NCBI GenBank assembly: GCA_029881995.1
Contig: JAOULO010000004.1
Span: 47,346 to 111,345, forward strand
DNA length: 64,000 bases
Source of the DNA: Gammaproteobacteria bacterium
Lineage (GTDB): Bacteria; Pseudomonadota; Gammaproteobacteria; UBA6429; Thiohalophilaceae
Direction: 5' to 3'
Positions within the stretch are counted from its first letter, which is position 1. Every line of letters begins with the position of its first letter. Shown piece by piece: positions 28,777 through 37,958 of the stretch. The notes under the pieces were generated by a model. That model ran no database searches. It had not been told where the DNA came from and saw nothing but the letters and a program-made list of their open reading frames with translations. A program made the translations under genes and the position numbers.

Positions 28777-29409
28777 TCAATCGATAGTAATCTCCATCTC
28801 AACCAGATCGATATGCGGAACCGCCGATAGATCACTACTATCTACGTCATCAATGAATTTACCTTCACCAATGGTCTCGTATGAGTCTAAGGCTGGATAG
28901 TAATCAAATTTAGCCTTGTGTTCAGCGTCATAACTAAAAGTTGAAAAATTAACGTTAATATCCTTATTGATCTTGTTCAATCCAGAATATTTTGACTTGT
29001 CGACTTTTATGACAATAGAGTTGTCAATGATAGAAAGCGTGGCAATATTATGTTGAATCAATTTAAATGGTTCTTCATAGACCAAAAAAGCCACTTCAAA
29101 ATTACTGAGTTTTTCCTCAGTTCTAGAATCGCCTTCTCGTTTGACATGCCCGAGTTCAAAGCGAAAGTCCCCTGCTGATTCAGTATTAGAACCATCCATA
29201 TCAAATATGGCATGCCAGTAGTACTCTCTAAGCTGATTCTGGTTATCTTTGTGATTAATGGGTAAGCTTTCCGGCAGGTTCGCAAAGGTCATCTTTACCG
29301 TGATAAATTTCCCTTCACCTGTAGATGTATTAGTAGTTGAATCAGCACCTCCGCAACCCGCCTGGAATACACCAAGGCAAGTAATAAATAATAAAGTCCT
29401 TAATTTCAT
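28777..29409 (-). CDS. hypothetical lipoprotein (family A, copy 2)
   Basis: A 210-residue lipoprotein with lipobox QAGC and mature start CGGADS. It is a paralogue of the adjacent gene: TVKMTFANLPESL, then YYWHAIFDMDGSNTESAGDFR, closing IDLVEMEITID. Here the calcium-like loop is altered. A decayed third copy lies just upstream. Ribosome site AGGAAGGA. Confidence 0.7.
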   Translation of the reverse strand: MKLRTLLFITCLGVFQAGCGGADSTTNTSTGEGKFITVKMTFANLPESLPINHKDNQNQLREYYWHAIFDMDGSNTESAGDFRFELGHVKREGDSRTEEKLSNFEVAFLVYEEPFKLIQHNIATLSIIDNSIVIKVDKSKYSGLNKINKDINVNFSTFSYDAEHKAKFDYYPALDSYETIGEGKFIDDVDSSDLSAVPHIDLVEMEITID

Positions 29410-29459
29410 CGTCCTTCCTGTTAGTTATCTAGTTGTTACTAACTTTTCACTTTGCTAAT

Positions 29460-29578
29460 CAAAAATAATTTCAGCTGAGAGTACATCAATATGAGGCCCA
29501 GCATTAAGCTCAGCCTCACTTCCTCTGTAAATTTGCCATCACCTATGGAGATGAAGATATTGGTAAGGTAGTAATCGT
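29460..29578 (-). pseudogene. 3' remnant of a third family-A lipoprotein gene
   Basis: On the minus strand, one frame reads DYYLTN, then SIGDGKFTEEV, and the next frame reads EAELNAGPHIDVLSAEIIFD followed by a stop. This corresponds to the end of the intact neighbour (DYYPAL, IGEGKFIDDVDSSDL, VPHIDLVEMEITID). The piece lacks a 5' end and has one frameshift. It directly abuts the stop codon of the next lipoprotein gene. Confidence 0.75.
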
Positions 29579-30286
29579 TTAATAACAGAATTCGCCACTA
29601 GTAAATGATGGTGGAGGTAATACACACTTACCTGCTTCATAAGTGTACTCAGACACAGAATTTGCTATCCCATCTCCATTGTAATCCACCTCTTTTTTAA
29701 TTAATACATTATTTACGTCAAAGCTATAACTGTATTCATGTGTATAAGCAACCACTGATTCTGATAATATATGCTCAATCTTTTCAACCAGATTGTCCTT
29801 ATTGAAATATTGCAAATTTTTTGAAGTTATTTGTTTCGAATAAGGATCAATATTATCGACTTCAATAATACCGACTATCTTATAATTATATTCCTGAATT
29901 ATTTTAAACAACTGAACTTTTGCTACGTAGGAAGTATATTCTAAGCGTTTTAATCTATCTTGATCATCATAAAAAAATAATTGTTCCCCGTTAGTATCAC
30001 CTTCAATAAAATCGATTTTTTCTAGCTTTCCAGATTTGTCATAGACAAGTGTTCCTTTGCTATAGGGCTCATCATTTTTTTTTGTTTGAAATTCTGTGTG
30101 ATTTCCCTTTGCATCATAAGAGTAGGTTGTAGAATATGTTGTTTTGCCAGTGGTTGTGACAATATTCACAACACGGTGGGTATAACCCGATTCTGTTGTA
30201 TTACTGTCATCAGAATCTGCGCCACCACAAGCATTGAGAATGGTAACTAATATACATAAAAGAATTAAATTAAGGTGCTTCATCAT
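29579..30286 (-). CDS. hypothetical lipoprotein with YD/RHS-like repeats (family B, copy 1)
   Basis: A 235-residue lipoprotein with lipobox LNAC and mature start CGGADSDD. The body has repeated short strands of the type Y-S-Y-D-A-K-G-N and Y-D-K-S-G-K-L-E-K-I, similar to YD/RHS repeats but few and degenerate. The end GKCVLPPPSFTSGEFCY has two Cys shared with the upstream paralogue. Not a polymorphic toxin by any visible domain. Ribosome site GGGGGGAG. Confidence 0.7.
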   Translation of the reverse strand: MMKHLNLILLCILVTILNACGGADSDDSNTTESGYTHRVVNIVTTTGKTTYSTTYSYDAKGNHTEFQTKKNDEPYSKGTLVYDKSGKLEKIDFIEGDTNGEQLFFYDDQDRLKRLEYTSYVAKVQLFKIIQEYNYKIVGIIEVDNIDPYSKQITSKNLQYFNKDNLVEKIEHILSESVVAYTHEYSYSFDVNNVLIKKEVDYNGDGIANSVSEYTYEAGKCVLPPPSFTSGEFCY

Positions 30287-30373
30287 CTCCCCCCTTTAGG
30301 CTAACAATCCTTATTACTTTGAGTAATTTATTACGTAAAACAGCACAGGTTTTAACAGTTTTTCTGGTAAAAG

Positions 30374-31099
30374 CTAATTTAAACAGAATTCTCTGTTGAG
30401 CGACTTAGGTTCGAGAACGACACAGGGACCAGATTCATAATAATATTTTGTTATACTTGGTCCTGTACTAGGGTAGTTGTTAAATTTAGTCCATTTTTTT
30501 CGCTGATAAATCTGCCCGGATTCATTAAAATCATATTCATAATTGACTATATAACTAGTGAATTCATTCTGTTCTCTTTTACTCTCCTTAACCAGTCCAT
30601 TATCATAATAAGTATATTCGGTCTCTTCAGTATATTCAGCAGGTCCAAGCTCAACAAATTTTAATAGTACAATTTTTCCGTCATAATCATAAAAGTACTG
30701 ATCTTCATTTGATGGCGGGTGTTCATTAACTCTGTAGCTTATAGCTTTGCTTATCTTCCCTTCTTCATCATATTCTGTCTCTGTTCTAGAGTTTCTTGAT
30801 TTTCCCTCAATATCAAAGTAGTCACGTTTTTGTTCCAGGCCATCACTACCGTATGTTATCTTTACTATGCCACTATTTTCAGGATGCTTAGGTTCAGGTT
30901 CTCTATATTCAAGCTCATAAACTTGACCACTTGGGTTATAGCGAAACTCAACAGTTGAAGTTAGTTTTTCTGTACTGGAATAACTTTCTAATTTAATTAA
31001 TCTATGAAAGTTAGTTGAATCAGAAGAACTGTCTGCTCCCCCACAAGCTACAAGCGTAATCGAAAAAAAGAAAAATACTATTCGATAGAAATAAATCAT
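30374..31099 (-). CDS. hypothetical lipoprotein with YD/RHS-like repeats (family B, copy 2)
   Basis: A 241-residue lipoprotein with lipobox LVAC and mature start CGGADSSSD. It has the same repeat style (FRYNPSGQVYELEY, TEYDEEGKISK, YYDNGLVKES) and the same end pattern (GPCVVLEPKSLNREFCLN) as the downstream gene. Tandem duplication is evident. Ribosome site GGGGGTGGG. Confidence 0.7.
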   Translation of the reverse strand: MIYFYRIVFFFFSITLVACGGADSSSDSTNFHRLIKLESYSSTEKLTSTVEFRYNPSGQVYELEYREPEPKHPENSGIVKITYGSDGLEQKRDYFDIEGKSRNSRTETEYDEEGKISKAISYRVNEHPPSNEDQYFYDYDGKIVLLKFVELGPAEYTEETEYTYYDNGLVKESKREQNEFTSYIVNYEYDFNESGQIYQRKKWTKFNNYPSTGPSITKYYYESGPCVVLEPKSLNREFCLN

Positions 31100-31354
31100 C
31101 CCACCCCCGTGAAAAAAAATTATGGCTTATTTATATACAATGTTGTGCTGATTTAAATTAGCCGTAGTTGTTATAACACGGCCAATTTATATAAACCACT
31201 GTAAGCCAGTTTTATAAAGTTTTTCAACATACATGTTTATTATTCAATCAACACATAAAAGATATTGAGTGATTTTTATTCAATGTATCTTGCTTTAGGA
31301 AAAACAGAATGATTTAGAACAAATTGTCAGGTTTGTAACAGGAATTATATATTC

Positions 31355-31744
31355 CTAGTCATTATTTTTTGAACAGGGTATAGCCATCTTAAGTTGTCGT
31401 TGCATGCCAGTGATATTGAAAGTTATATCTTCCCCGGTTCTGGTTTTAAAACGTATCCAACCTTTTTGTAACCAGGATGGATTTCGTTCAAAGGCCTGCT
31501 TGATGGCCTGTCGGTGTGCAAGGACCAGTTCTTTACTATCACACAGACACTCTCGATGTGAACGCCCGGTTTTATCACTGCATTTTTTTACACTGGTTAG
31601 AACAGCATTAGATCGATCTTTGATGATCTGTGCGTAATGGATTTGTTTTGCGTCTGTGAGGAAAGGAATTTTAGTGACGTCTATCCCCCACGCCTGAACA
31701 GGAACGACCAATAGTCCTGCCAGTATGGGGATAGTTTTAATCAT
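31355..31744 (-). CDS. hypothetical periplasmic protein
   Basis: A 129-residue protein with a short signal peptide (ending VQAWG), a helical body and four Cys (KKCSDK, RECLCD and the final PCSKNND). It lies nine bases downstream of dnaN on the same strand, so it may be cotranscribed with it. No family recognised. Confidence 0.6.
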   Translation of the reverse strand: MIKTIPILAGLLVVPVQAWGIDVTKIPFLTDAKQIHYAQIIKDRSNAVLTSVKKCSDKTGRSHRECLCDSKELVLAHRQAIKQAFERNPSWLQKGWIRFKTRTGEDITFNITGMQRQLKMAIPCSKNND

Positions 31745-31753
31745 TGAAGGTTT

Positions 31754-32857
31754 CTATAGACGCATGGGCATAACCACATACTTGCTGTCGTTCTCCCCTT
31801 CGCCCTGGATCAAACAACTGTGGTTAGAATCGGTTAAGTGAACATTCACTTCTTCAGCATCAACGGCATTCAATGCATCGAGTAAATAACTAACGTTGAA
31901 ACCGATCTCAAACTGATCGCCATTGTAATTAACTTCCAGCTCCTCTTCCGCCTCTTCCTGTTCCGGATTATGTACTGTGGCACGGATCAGGTTGTCTTCC
32001 ATGGAAAGACGCATACCGCGATACTTTTCATTGGACAGAACAGAAGTTCGGGTAAAGGCCTGGTGCAGAACATCGCGATTACACTTGATAACCTTCTGGC
32101 CTGATGGGGGTATGACCTGCTGGTAATCGGGAAACTTGCCATCGATAAGTTTGGACGTGAAGATCACGTCGGGCAGTTCGACTTTAATATGGTTCTTGCC
32201 GACCTGGATCTTGACGATAGATTCAGAATCTTCGATCAACCTGGCCAGTTCCGTTACCCCTTTTCTTGGCACAATGATCTGGCGTTTTTCTTCAACGGTG
32301 ATTTCTGCCTCAGTCTCAGACAGGGCCAGACGATGACCATCGGTGGCCACGGCGGTGAGTTTATTATTATCCAGCTCCAGCATCAGGCCATTGAGATAGT
32401 AACGTACATCCTGCTGGGCCATGGAAAACTGAGTCTTTTCGATCAGGTGCTTGAGGTCCTTCTGTTTCATGGAAAACTCAAAAGGCTCTTCCAGGGGATC
32501 CAGGTTGGGAAACTCGGCTGCAGGCAGGGTGGCCAGGGAAAAACGGCTGCGGCCGGATTTAAGCAGGGCCTTGTCATCGCCTATCTGAATATCCAGCGTG
32601 GCGCCTTCTGGGAGGGTCTTGCAGATATCCAGTAGCTTGCGTGCGGGTAAGGTGACTTCCCCCTCCTCACTGCTCCCCATGAGCTCCAGTTTGGCTACCA
32701 TCTCCACTTCCAGGTCCGTTCCGGTCAGGGTCAGCTGACTGCCTTTCAGATTGACCAGCAAATTAGACAAAATGGGTGAAGATTGACGTCGTTCCACCAC
32801 ACTGCTGACGATTTGCAGGGGTTTCAGGAGGTGTTCCCGCTGTATATTAATAATCAT
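31754..32857 (-). CDS. dnaN: DNA polymerase III sliding clamp, beta subunit
   Basis: A 367-residue clamp of standard length (E. coli 366). It is recognised by the N-terminal REHLLKPLQIVSSVVERRQ, the central DVRYYLNGLMLEL and TDGHRLALSE, and the C-terminal KYVVMPMRL. It tethers polymerase III to DNA and recruits other enzymes. Translation starts at the ATG at 32857. In most relatives it directly follows dnaA; here about 6.2 kb separate them, so it must have its own promoter in the gap upstream. Confidence 0.97.
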   Translation of the reverse strand: MIINIQREHLLKPLQIVSSVVERRQSSPILSNLLVNLKGSQLTLTGTDLEVEMVAKLELMGSSEEGEVTLPARKLLDICKTLPEGATLDIQIGDDKALLKSGRSRFSLATLPAAEFPNLDPLEEPFEFSMKQKDLKHLIEKTQFSMAQQDVRYYLNGLMLELDNNKLTAVATDGHRLALSETEAEITVEEKRQIIVPRKGVTELARLIEDSESIVKIQVGKNHIKVELPDVIFTSKLIDGKFPDYQQVIPPSGQKVIKCNRDVLHQAFTRTSVLSNEKYRGMRLSMEDNLIRATVHNPEQEEAEEELEVNYNGDQFEIGFNVSYLLDALNAVDAEEVNVHLTDSNHSCLIQGEGENDSKYVVMPMRL

Positions 32858-33316
32858 ATTTTATGTATATATCTTGTTGTTGTTACTATTAGAACCTCAA
32901 GATCCTGTGGATAAGCCGCTTTTTCCATGCGAGCCCAGTAATTTAGCACCTTCCAAAGCCTCCTGACAACGTCTCTATATGCCGTGGGTAGACTGTGCAT
33001 CAAATGTGGATAAGTGGGGGTTTTGGAATTGCCCACAACTTATCCACATCTCCTTATACAGCTTATTCAATAAGTGACTATATCGCTTGGTCTTACGTTT
33101 TGTGAAAACAGAGTTGTTGATTCGTTTAATTTGAGAAACAGTGTGTTGTTTCTTGATTTAATCTTCTTTGAACTAATCACAAATTAAATTTTTAGAATTG
33201 ATCTTTATTTTGAAAGTGTTATTTTAGAGGGATAAAAGAATAAAATTTATGGACAAACTCTTACGATCATTAATGTTTAATGATGGTTATAACGTTGCTT
33301 TAGGGAGAGATTATTA
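32858..33316. other. oriC: candidate replication origin (oriC) upstream of dnaN
   Basis: A 459-base non-coding gap between divergent genes. Three perfect DnaA boxes (TTATCCACA or its complement) lie at 32906-32914 (minus), 33005-33013 (minus) and 33040-33048 (plus), and a one-mismatch box (TGTGCATCA) at about 32995-33003. They sit beside about 230 bases of very AT-rich DNA (33060-33290) suited to unwinding. The dnaN promoter must also be here. The alternative origin, the dnaA-rpmH gap, has one perfect box. Confidence 0.7.
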
Positions 33317-33646
33317 ATGGCTGCGGACAAATCCAATACAAAATTCTACTTCACATCTGTTCTGGTAGCAGCGGTTATTTTCTATTTAGGTTGGCATCAA
33401 AAAATTGAATTAACACGAAGCTGTGATGATGGAAGTGTTGCCTTTGCAACTTACCCGGAGGGATTTATTTCAAGAATGGTTTTTTCAGGAGAGATCACTG
33501 TTAAGGGAAAAAATAGCGAAAAGGTTGTGAACCTTACGCGTATTCCTGAAAAAGAATGGCGTGAACTAGACAGTCTTCAGGAGCATGAGCGAATGCTAAA
33601 AATGATGGATCACATGGAAAAGGCATGCACAAATATATCTGGGTAA
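33317..33646 (+). CDS. hypothetical membrane-anchored protein
   Basis: A 109-residue protein with one N-terminal span (YFTSVLVAAVIFYLGW) and a periplasmic part with two Cys (RSCDDG and KACTNISG) that could form a disulphide. Ribosome site AGGGAGA. First of a run of plus-strand genes inserted between dnaN and dnaA. No family recognised. Confidence 0.6.
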   Translation: MAADKSNTKFYFTSVLVAAVIFYLGWHQKIELTRSCDDGSVAFATYPEGFISRMVFSGEITVKGKNSEKVVNLTRIPEKEWRELDSLQEHERMLKMMDHMEKACTNISG

Positions 33647-33671
33647 GAATTCTAGATATAAAGACCCGGTG

Positions 33672-34892
33672 ATGAATATAGTGACATGTGGTAGAGATAA
33701 GCAAAATATTTTTTGCTTTATGTCTGTATTCACATTGCTTATGTTTGTAAGTATGTCTTTTGCAACGGCAGCTGAGAAAACAAAAAAACCATGTAACAAT
33801 ACCAAGCGCGATTATAGTGCGATCCTGAAAGAACATCCTCCCAAAAGCATCTCAATACATATTCCTTTTTTTGTAAATCATCTGAAGCTTGATATTAGGC
33901 AGCACGGTTCAGATAAAAAATCCGATGAAGTAGAGTTATTAAGGAATAATATAAAAACTATTGTTACTGCAGCAAATAACTGCGACATAACAGATGAACA
34001 ATTTAGAAAAAAACTCGATGCATACACAGACTATACAAAAAGCCTTGCAAAACTGGAGCAGGTTATTGAGACCGTAAAGAATGCTGTAACCGATAAAGAA
34101 GATCTCGAAATTCTGGAGGATAACTATAAAGAGGTCAATAGTAACCTAAGTAAAGTCTCGAAAGATTTAAATAAGTTAGAGTCAGTTTTAAAAATTGAGA
34201 CAACTGAAACACGAAAACTTGTTAATAATTTTATAATTAAAACCTCTAATGAAATTAGTTCATTAAGAGATGAAATAGAGGGTTTAAATAAACGAGTAAC
34301 TATTGTGGAGAACAAGTTGAAAAGCTGGGAAGAAGGAAAATTAGAATCAACGAGCATAATATTTACTGCGGGCGCCTATAAAATGGATATTGATGAAGAC
34401 GATGCAGTGTTATGGAGCGTTGGGATTCAGTTTCTTTTAGCCGATAAAGATGAGAATAGTTTATTTCCCGGCTTAGCGCCTTTTGTCGAGATCGGTGGAA
34501 ACACCTGGGAAGAAGAAAAGAATTACGATACTGCACCTGTCGGTGGTAGTGTCCCATATCCAGAAGATAACAGGTACAGATTTATTGGTGGTGGATTAAG
34601 AAACTATTTTAATTTTAAGAGCTCACTTCGCCCATATCTAGGAGCTGCAGCATCATATGTAGTAGAAAAAGAAAAAGGAGGCTTCGAGGGTATGACCTAT
34701 GGCATTCTTTATGGTCTTTATTATCGACCTAAATCTACAAGTGTTATGTTTGCTTTTGAAGCACGCTATCACCAAGTGGCTGTTTCCGAGCAGAATAATA
34801 GTTTTGATGCCTTTAGTGGTTTTAGTTCTTATCGTCGAACAGAGAAAGACAGTATCTGGTTTTATGGATTCAATATAGGTTGGGCATTTTAA
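33672..34892 (+). CDS. coiled-coil outer-membrane beta-barrel protein
   Basis: A protein of about 406 residues. A signal sequence (MSVFTLLMFVSMSFATAA; the start may be the later Met at 33720) leads into a long coiled coil (about 85-220). Then comes a C-terminal barrel-like domain of about 180 residues with alternating aromatic strands, ending in the outer-membrane-type terminal FYGFNIGWAF. This matches a periplasm-spanning stalk joined to a beta-barrel. No specific family recognised. Confidence 0.65.
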   Translation: MNIVTCGRDKQNIFCFMSVFTLLMFVSMSFATAAEKTKKPCNNTKRDYSAILKEHPPKSISIHIPFFVNHLKLDIRQHGSDKKSDEVELLRNNIKTIVTAANNCDITDEQFRKKLDAYTDYTKSLAKLEQVIETVKNAVTDKEDLEILEDNYKEVNSNLSKVSKDLNKLESVLKIETTETRKLVNNFIIKTSNEISSLRDEIEGLNKRVTIVENKLKSWEEGKLESTSIIFTAGAYKMDIDEDDAVLWSVGIQFLLADKDENSLFPGLAPFVEIGGNTWEEEKNYDTAPVGGSVPYPEDNRYRFIGGGLRNYFNFKSSLRPYLGAAASYVVEKEKGGFEGMTYGILYGLYYRPKSTSVMFAFEARYHQVAVSEQNNSFDAFSGFSSYRRTEKDSIWFYGFNIGWAF

Positions 34893-34903
34893 AACCCTGG
34901 ATT

Positions 34904-36250
34904 ATGGTCAATTTACTCATAAATAATTTATCGAGACGGCTTTTACTCTTAGCTTCCGCTGGGCTTGTGCTAATTTTACAAGCTTGTGATGGAGCAGGCG
35001 GCGGGGGTGGTTCGCAGCAAAAGTTTAAGTCTGGCGATGAAGTGTTATGTATTGATGAAGCAAAATCATATTGTGTTGACTGGGTGAATGGTGATGATGA
35101 AACAGGGACGGGTCGTTCAGATTCTCCTGTAAAGACCATAAGCCAAGCTGTAAATCTTGCCAATGCTAATGAGGGTAATGCAAAGATCTATGTTAAGCCT
35201 GGTTTATATAATGAAGCGCTTGGTGAGCAGTTTCCCATCATTTTAGACAATTCTATTTCAATAGAAGGTCTTGGTGATGCGAGTGAAGAGGTTATTTTAT
35301 CCGGTTCAGGTGAGCATACATCAACCACCAGTATTACAAGGCAGGTAGCACTTGTTGTTAATGGCTCAAATTCCATTTCAAATATTCAGATTGAAAACAG
35401 CGTCGAAGTAGGAGTCTTACTTGATAGTACAAAGGAAGATATGGTGCTAGATGGAAACTCAGTTGTTAAAAACAGTACTGGCATCCTAATAGAGGGCACT
35501 GGCAGCCCAATAATAAGCAATAATGTTTTATCTGATAACGGTGTTGGATTAAGTATGTTTGGTAGTGATGATCCTCGTGTATATAGTAATGATATAAACA
35601 CCAATAGCATTGGAATACGAGTCGGGGTGAGCAGTGAGATCAATTTGGGTATCAAAAACAATGGTGGTTCAAATAAGATTTTAGGAAATTCACAGTGTGA
35701 TTTATTAAGTGAGTCTAGTAAGGATATTTCTGCTCTTGGAAATATTTGGGACATTAATGAGTTTGAATTTAGCATTCAGGACGTATGTGGAAGCGGTGCA
35801 AATATCGCGACATCAGGAAGCGGTACAGTAAACTATCAGTTTATACCCTCGAATACATTCCCGCTTTTTACCAGTTCCATAACCATAGAGATAAGCAGCC
35901 CTGCATTTGGAGAAAAAATTACAGGCAATCAGCCAAATTTGCTATGGACTCCAAGTAAACAGCCTTTGGTTGTTGCAGCAATTTTAAATCATCCTGTTGT
36001 GCTTAAAGCTGGGCGTATAGCAAACCCGGATAAAATTGTATGGCTTTGGCACAGTGGTTTGGGAACCGCTAATGAAGGTGATGTGAATTTTTCACAGGGT
36101 GTTAGCATTATCGGTGGTGATATCAACAAGACAGAACCACCTAAGGCCTTAGACAGTGGGCGCTCCTATTATTGGTACATTATGGCCTGGGATACTGAAG
36201 GTAAGGCAGTTACACATTCAAGTCACCACAACTACTTCACCGTACCATAG
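34904..36250 (+). CDS. lipoprotein with parallel beta-helix (DUF1565-like)
   Basis: A 448-residue lipoprotein: leader ending in lipobox LQAC, then a Gly-rich spacer. An N-terminal section with WVNGDDETGTGRSDSPVKTI and ISQAVNLANANEGNAKIYV matches the DUF1565 opening of right-handed beta-helix proteins. Repeats such as GILIEGTGSPIISNNVLSDN follow (about 130-260), then a C-terminal Ig-like domain ending HHNYFTVP. Start at 34904 avoids overlap with the upstream gene. Surface or carbohydrate binding is plausible but not shown. Confidence 0.75.
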   Translation: MVNLLINNLSRRLLLLASAGLVLILQACDGAGGGGGSQQKFKSGDEVLCIDEAKSYCVDWVNGDDETGTGRSDSPVKTISQAVNLANANEGNAKIYVKPGLYNEALGEQFPIILDNSISIEGLGDASEEVILSGSGEHTSTTSITRQVALVVNGSNSISNIQIENSVEVGVLLDSTKEDMVLDGNSVVKNSTGILIEGTGSPIISNNVLSDNGVGLSMFGSDDPRVYSNDINTNSIGIRVGVSSEINLGIKNNGGSNKILGNSQCDLLSESSKDISALGNIWDINEFEFSIQDVCGSGANIATSGSGTVNYQFIPSNTFPLFTSSITIEISSPAFGEKITGNQPNLLWTPSKQPLVVAAILNHPVVLKAGRIANPDKIVWLWHSGLGTANEGDVNFSQGVSIIGGDINKTEPPKALDSGRSYYWYIMAWDTEGKAVTHSSHHNYFTVP

Positions 36251-36449
36251 CGGCTTAAAGTAAGCTCAAGGTAGTAGAGTAAACAATGTAATAAATATTA
36301 AAGATTACGACTATAGCGTCAGTTATGCAGATTAGCCGATGAGTAGTTTGAATACGGCAATTCAATACCTTCAACACCCCCTGAATTAGAAGTGCTATCC
36401 GGTGTATAAGCTACCAATCAAAAGGTGGAGAATCATCGGTTATCAAAAA

Positions 36450-36462
36450 AAGACAAAAAAGT
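36450..36462 (+). repeat. 13-base motif AAGACAAAAAAGT, copy 1
   Basis: Exact copy of the motif found again at 40630, 41844 and 41915, all on the plus strand and all between genes. This one lies 69 bases upstream of the spondin-domain lipoprotein gene. The surrounding 36251-36530 gap holds nothing else I can support. Confidence 0.6.
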
Positions 36463-36530
36463 GACATTATTGTGAAATTTTGACAGCGCCATTTAGCTAA
36501 AGTCAGTTTTCAATAGTCCTGGGCGATAGA

Positions 36531-37196
36531 ATGCGATATTTAACTAAAAGGTGTTTGTTTTCTTTCGTGTCACTTATTTTGACAGCCTGTGGTGATGGCG
36601 GCGTTTCAGTACCGGGCGATACAACTTATAAGGTAAGCTTTATATCAACCTGGAGCAGTACCACCCATCCAGATAATTTTCCAGCGAGCCCCCACTACTC
36701 TGGTTTAATCGGTGCGACCCATAATAAAAATATTATATTCTGGCAGGAAGGGGAGCCTGCTTCACCTGGAATTGAACATATGGCCGAGACGGGTGGAAAA
36801 AGTCTTTTGATTGGTGAGATAGAGACAGGCATAACGGCTGGAAATGCAGATAAGCTTATTTCCTTAGGCGGCTTATCGACTTCACCTGATTCTTTCAGTT
36901 TTAATCTTGAGGTAAATGAAAGTCATCCTTACCTGACCATTGTGACGATGTTAGCCCCCAGTCCGGACTGGTTTGCGGGTGTGTCGAGTTTTAAGCTGCG
37001 TGAAGGTGGTGACTGGCTTGGCTCTAAAACTATTCCACTGTTTGCCTATGATGCAGGATCAGATGATGGGACGGATTATACTTCAGCCAATGCAGACTCA
37101 GACCCTAAACAAGCAATTTCAAAAATAAGTAACAGCCCGTTCTTTGTAGATGGTGAGATCAAACAGATAGGTACGCTGGTCATCCAGCGACAATAA
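36531..37196 (+). CDS. spondin-domain lipoprotein
   Basis: A 221-residue lipoprotein with lipobox LTAC. The mature part matches the Spondin_N domain: FISTWSSTTHPDNFPASPHYSG, then TIVTMLAPSPDWFAGVSSF, then PLFAYDAGSDDGTDYTS (likely metal-binding acidic residues). Bacterial spondin-domain proteins are exported and of unknown function. The gene stands alone, with the 13-base A-tract motif upstream. Confidence 0.88.
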   Translation: MRYLTKRCLFSFVSLILTACGDGGVSVPGDTTYKVSFISTWSSTTHPDNFPASPHYSGLIGATHNKNIIFWQEGEPASPGIEHMAETGGKSLLIGEIETGITAGNADKLISLGGLSTSPDSFSFNLEVNESHPYLTIVTMLAPSPDWFAGVSSFKLREGGDWLGSKTIPLFAYDAGSDDGTDYTSANADSDPKQAISKISNSPFFVDGEIKQIGTLVIQRQ

Positions 37197-37215
37197 TTAA
37201 TAAATGTTGTAGTAA

Positions 37216-37893
37216 CTACGAAGCAAGTTGGCCCATAATGATAAGTGAAACAGGCTGCTGGGTAGTGGTATCTAGCGTGCTAGTGTGTGAAACAAGAGTA
37301 AACTGATTTGCCAGTAATAAAGATTTCCAGCTTTCAATACTGCGACAATACCACGCTGCAGGATTTATAAACTGTTCGTTAAATCCGTCCCAGGATCCTT
37401 CTTGCCAGGCGTCTTTATCAGGTGAATTGACCCCAACAGTTAATGGATGGAGGGTTTGAATAATAACATGACCGTGCGAGTTTAATAGCTCAGGTAAGTT
37501 TTCAATAATTTGATCAACCGACTCCTTACCCAGTAAAGAAAAATTGGCTACAGCAAGATCAAATTTTTGTTTTATGTTTGCGTAAGTAAGATCGTCATAC
37601 GCAAGTAATTTGAATCGGCCAAGATTCTGTTGGGTAGCGTATTCTATAAGTTCAGGTACAACATCAATACCCAGCGTATCGATCCCTTCTTTATTTATAG
37701 CTCTAGACAGCCAGCCTTCTCCACAACCAATATCTAATACCGACTTTGGCTTGTGTTGTAACACCGCATCAACAATTGCCTGGTTAGTCAGATCTATCCT
37801 GCTATTGATTTCATTATTTTGAATTGCAGATATCCAGGCTTGGGCATTCCTGTGCCAGGACTGGATAATATTACTTTCTTCAGCATCACTCAT
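37216..37893 (-). CDS. class I SAM-dependent methyltransferase
   Basis: A 225-residue methyltransferase with the SAM-binding motif I VLDIGCGEGWLSRAI (near 55-70), the acidic end of strand 2 (GIDVVPELIEYA) and motif LAVANFSLL. Similar to UbiE/Tam-type small methyltransferases, with substrate unknown. It is the only minus-strand gene between dnaN and dnaA besides those two. Confidence 0.88.
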   Translation of the reverse strand: MSDAEESNIIQSWHRNAQAWISAIQNNEINSRIDLTNQAIVDAVLQHKPKSVLDIGCGEGWLSRAINKEGIDTLGIDVVPELIEYATQQNLGRFKLLAYDDLTYANIKQKFDLAVANFSLLGKESVDQIIENLPELLNSHGHVIIQTLHPLTVGVNSPDKDAWQEGSWDGFNEQFINPAAWYCRSIESWKSLLLANQFTLVSHTSTLDTTTQQPVSLIIMGQLAS

Positions 37894-37958
37894 GAAAGGC
37901 AGTATAACTTCTGTTAAATCAAAAAGTTAATTTCATTTAAACCTTATTACCTTTTGCG

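Noticed and set aside
36251..36530. Minus-strand open stretch of about 33 codons with protein-like composition
   Set aside because: A length this short is easily reached by chance in this DNA, and I find no intact relative in the window.
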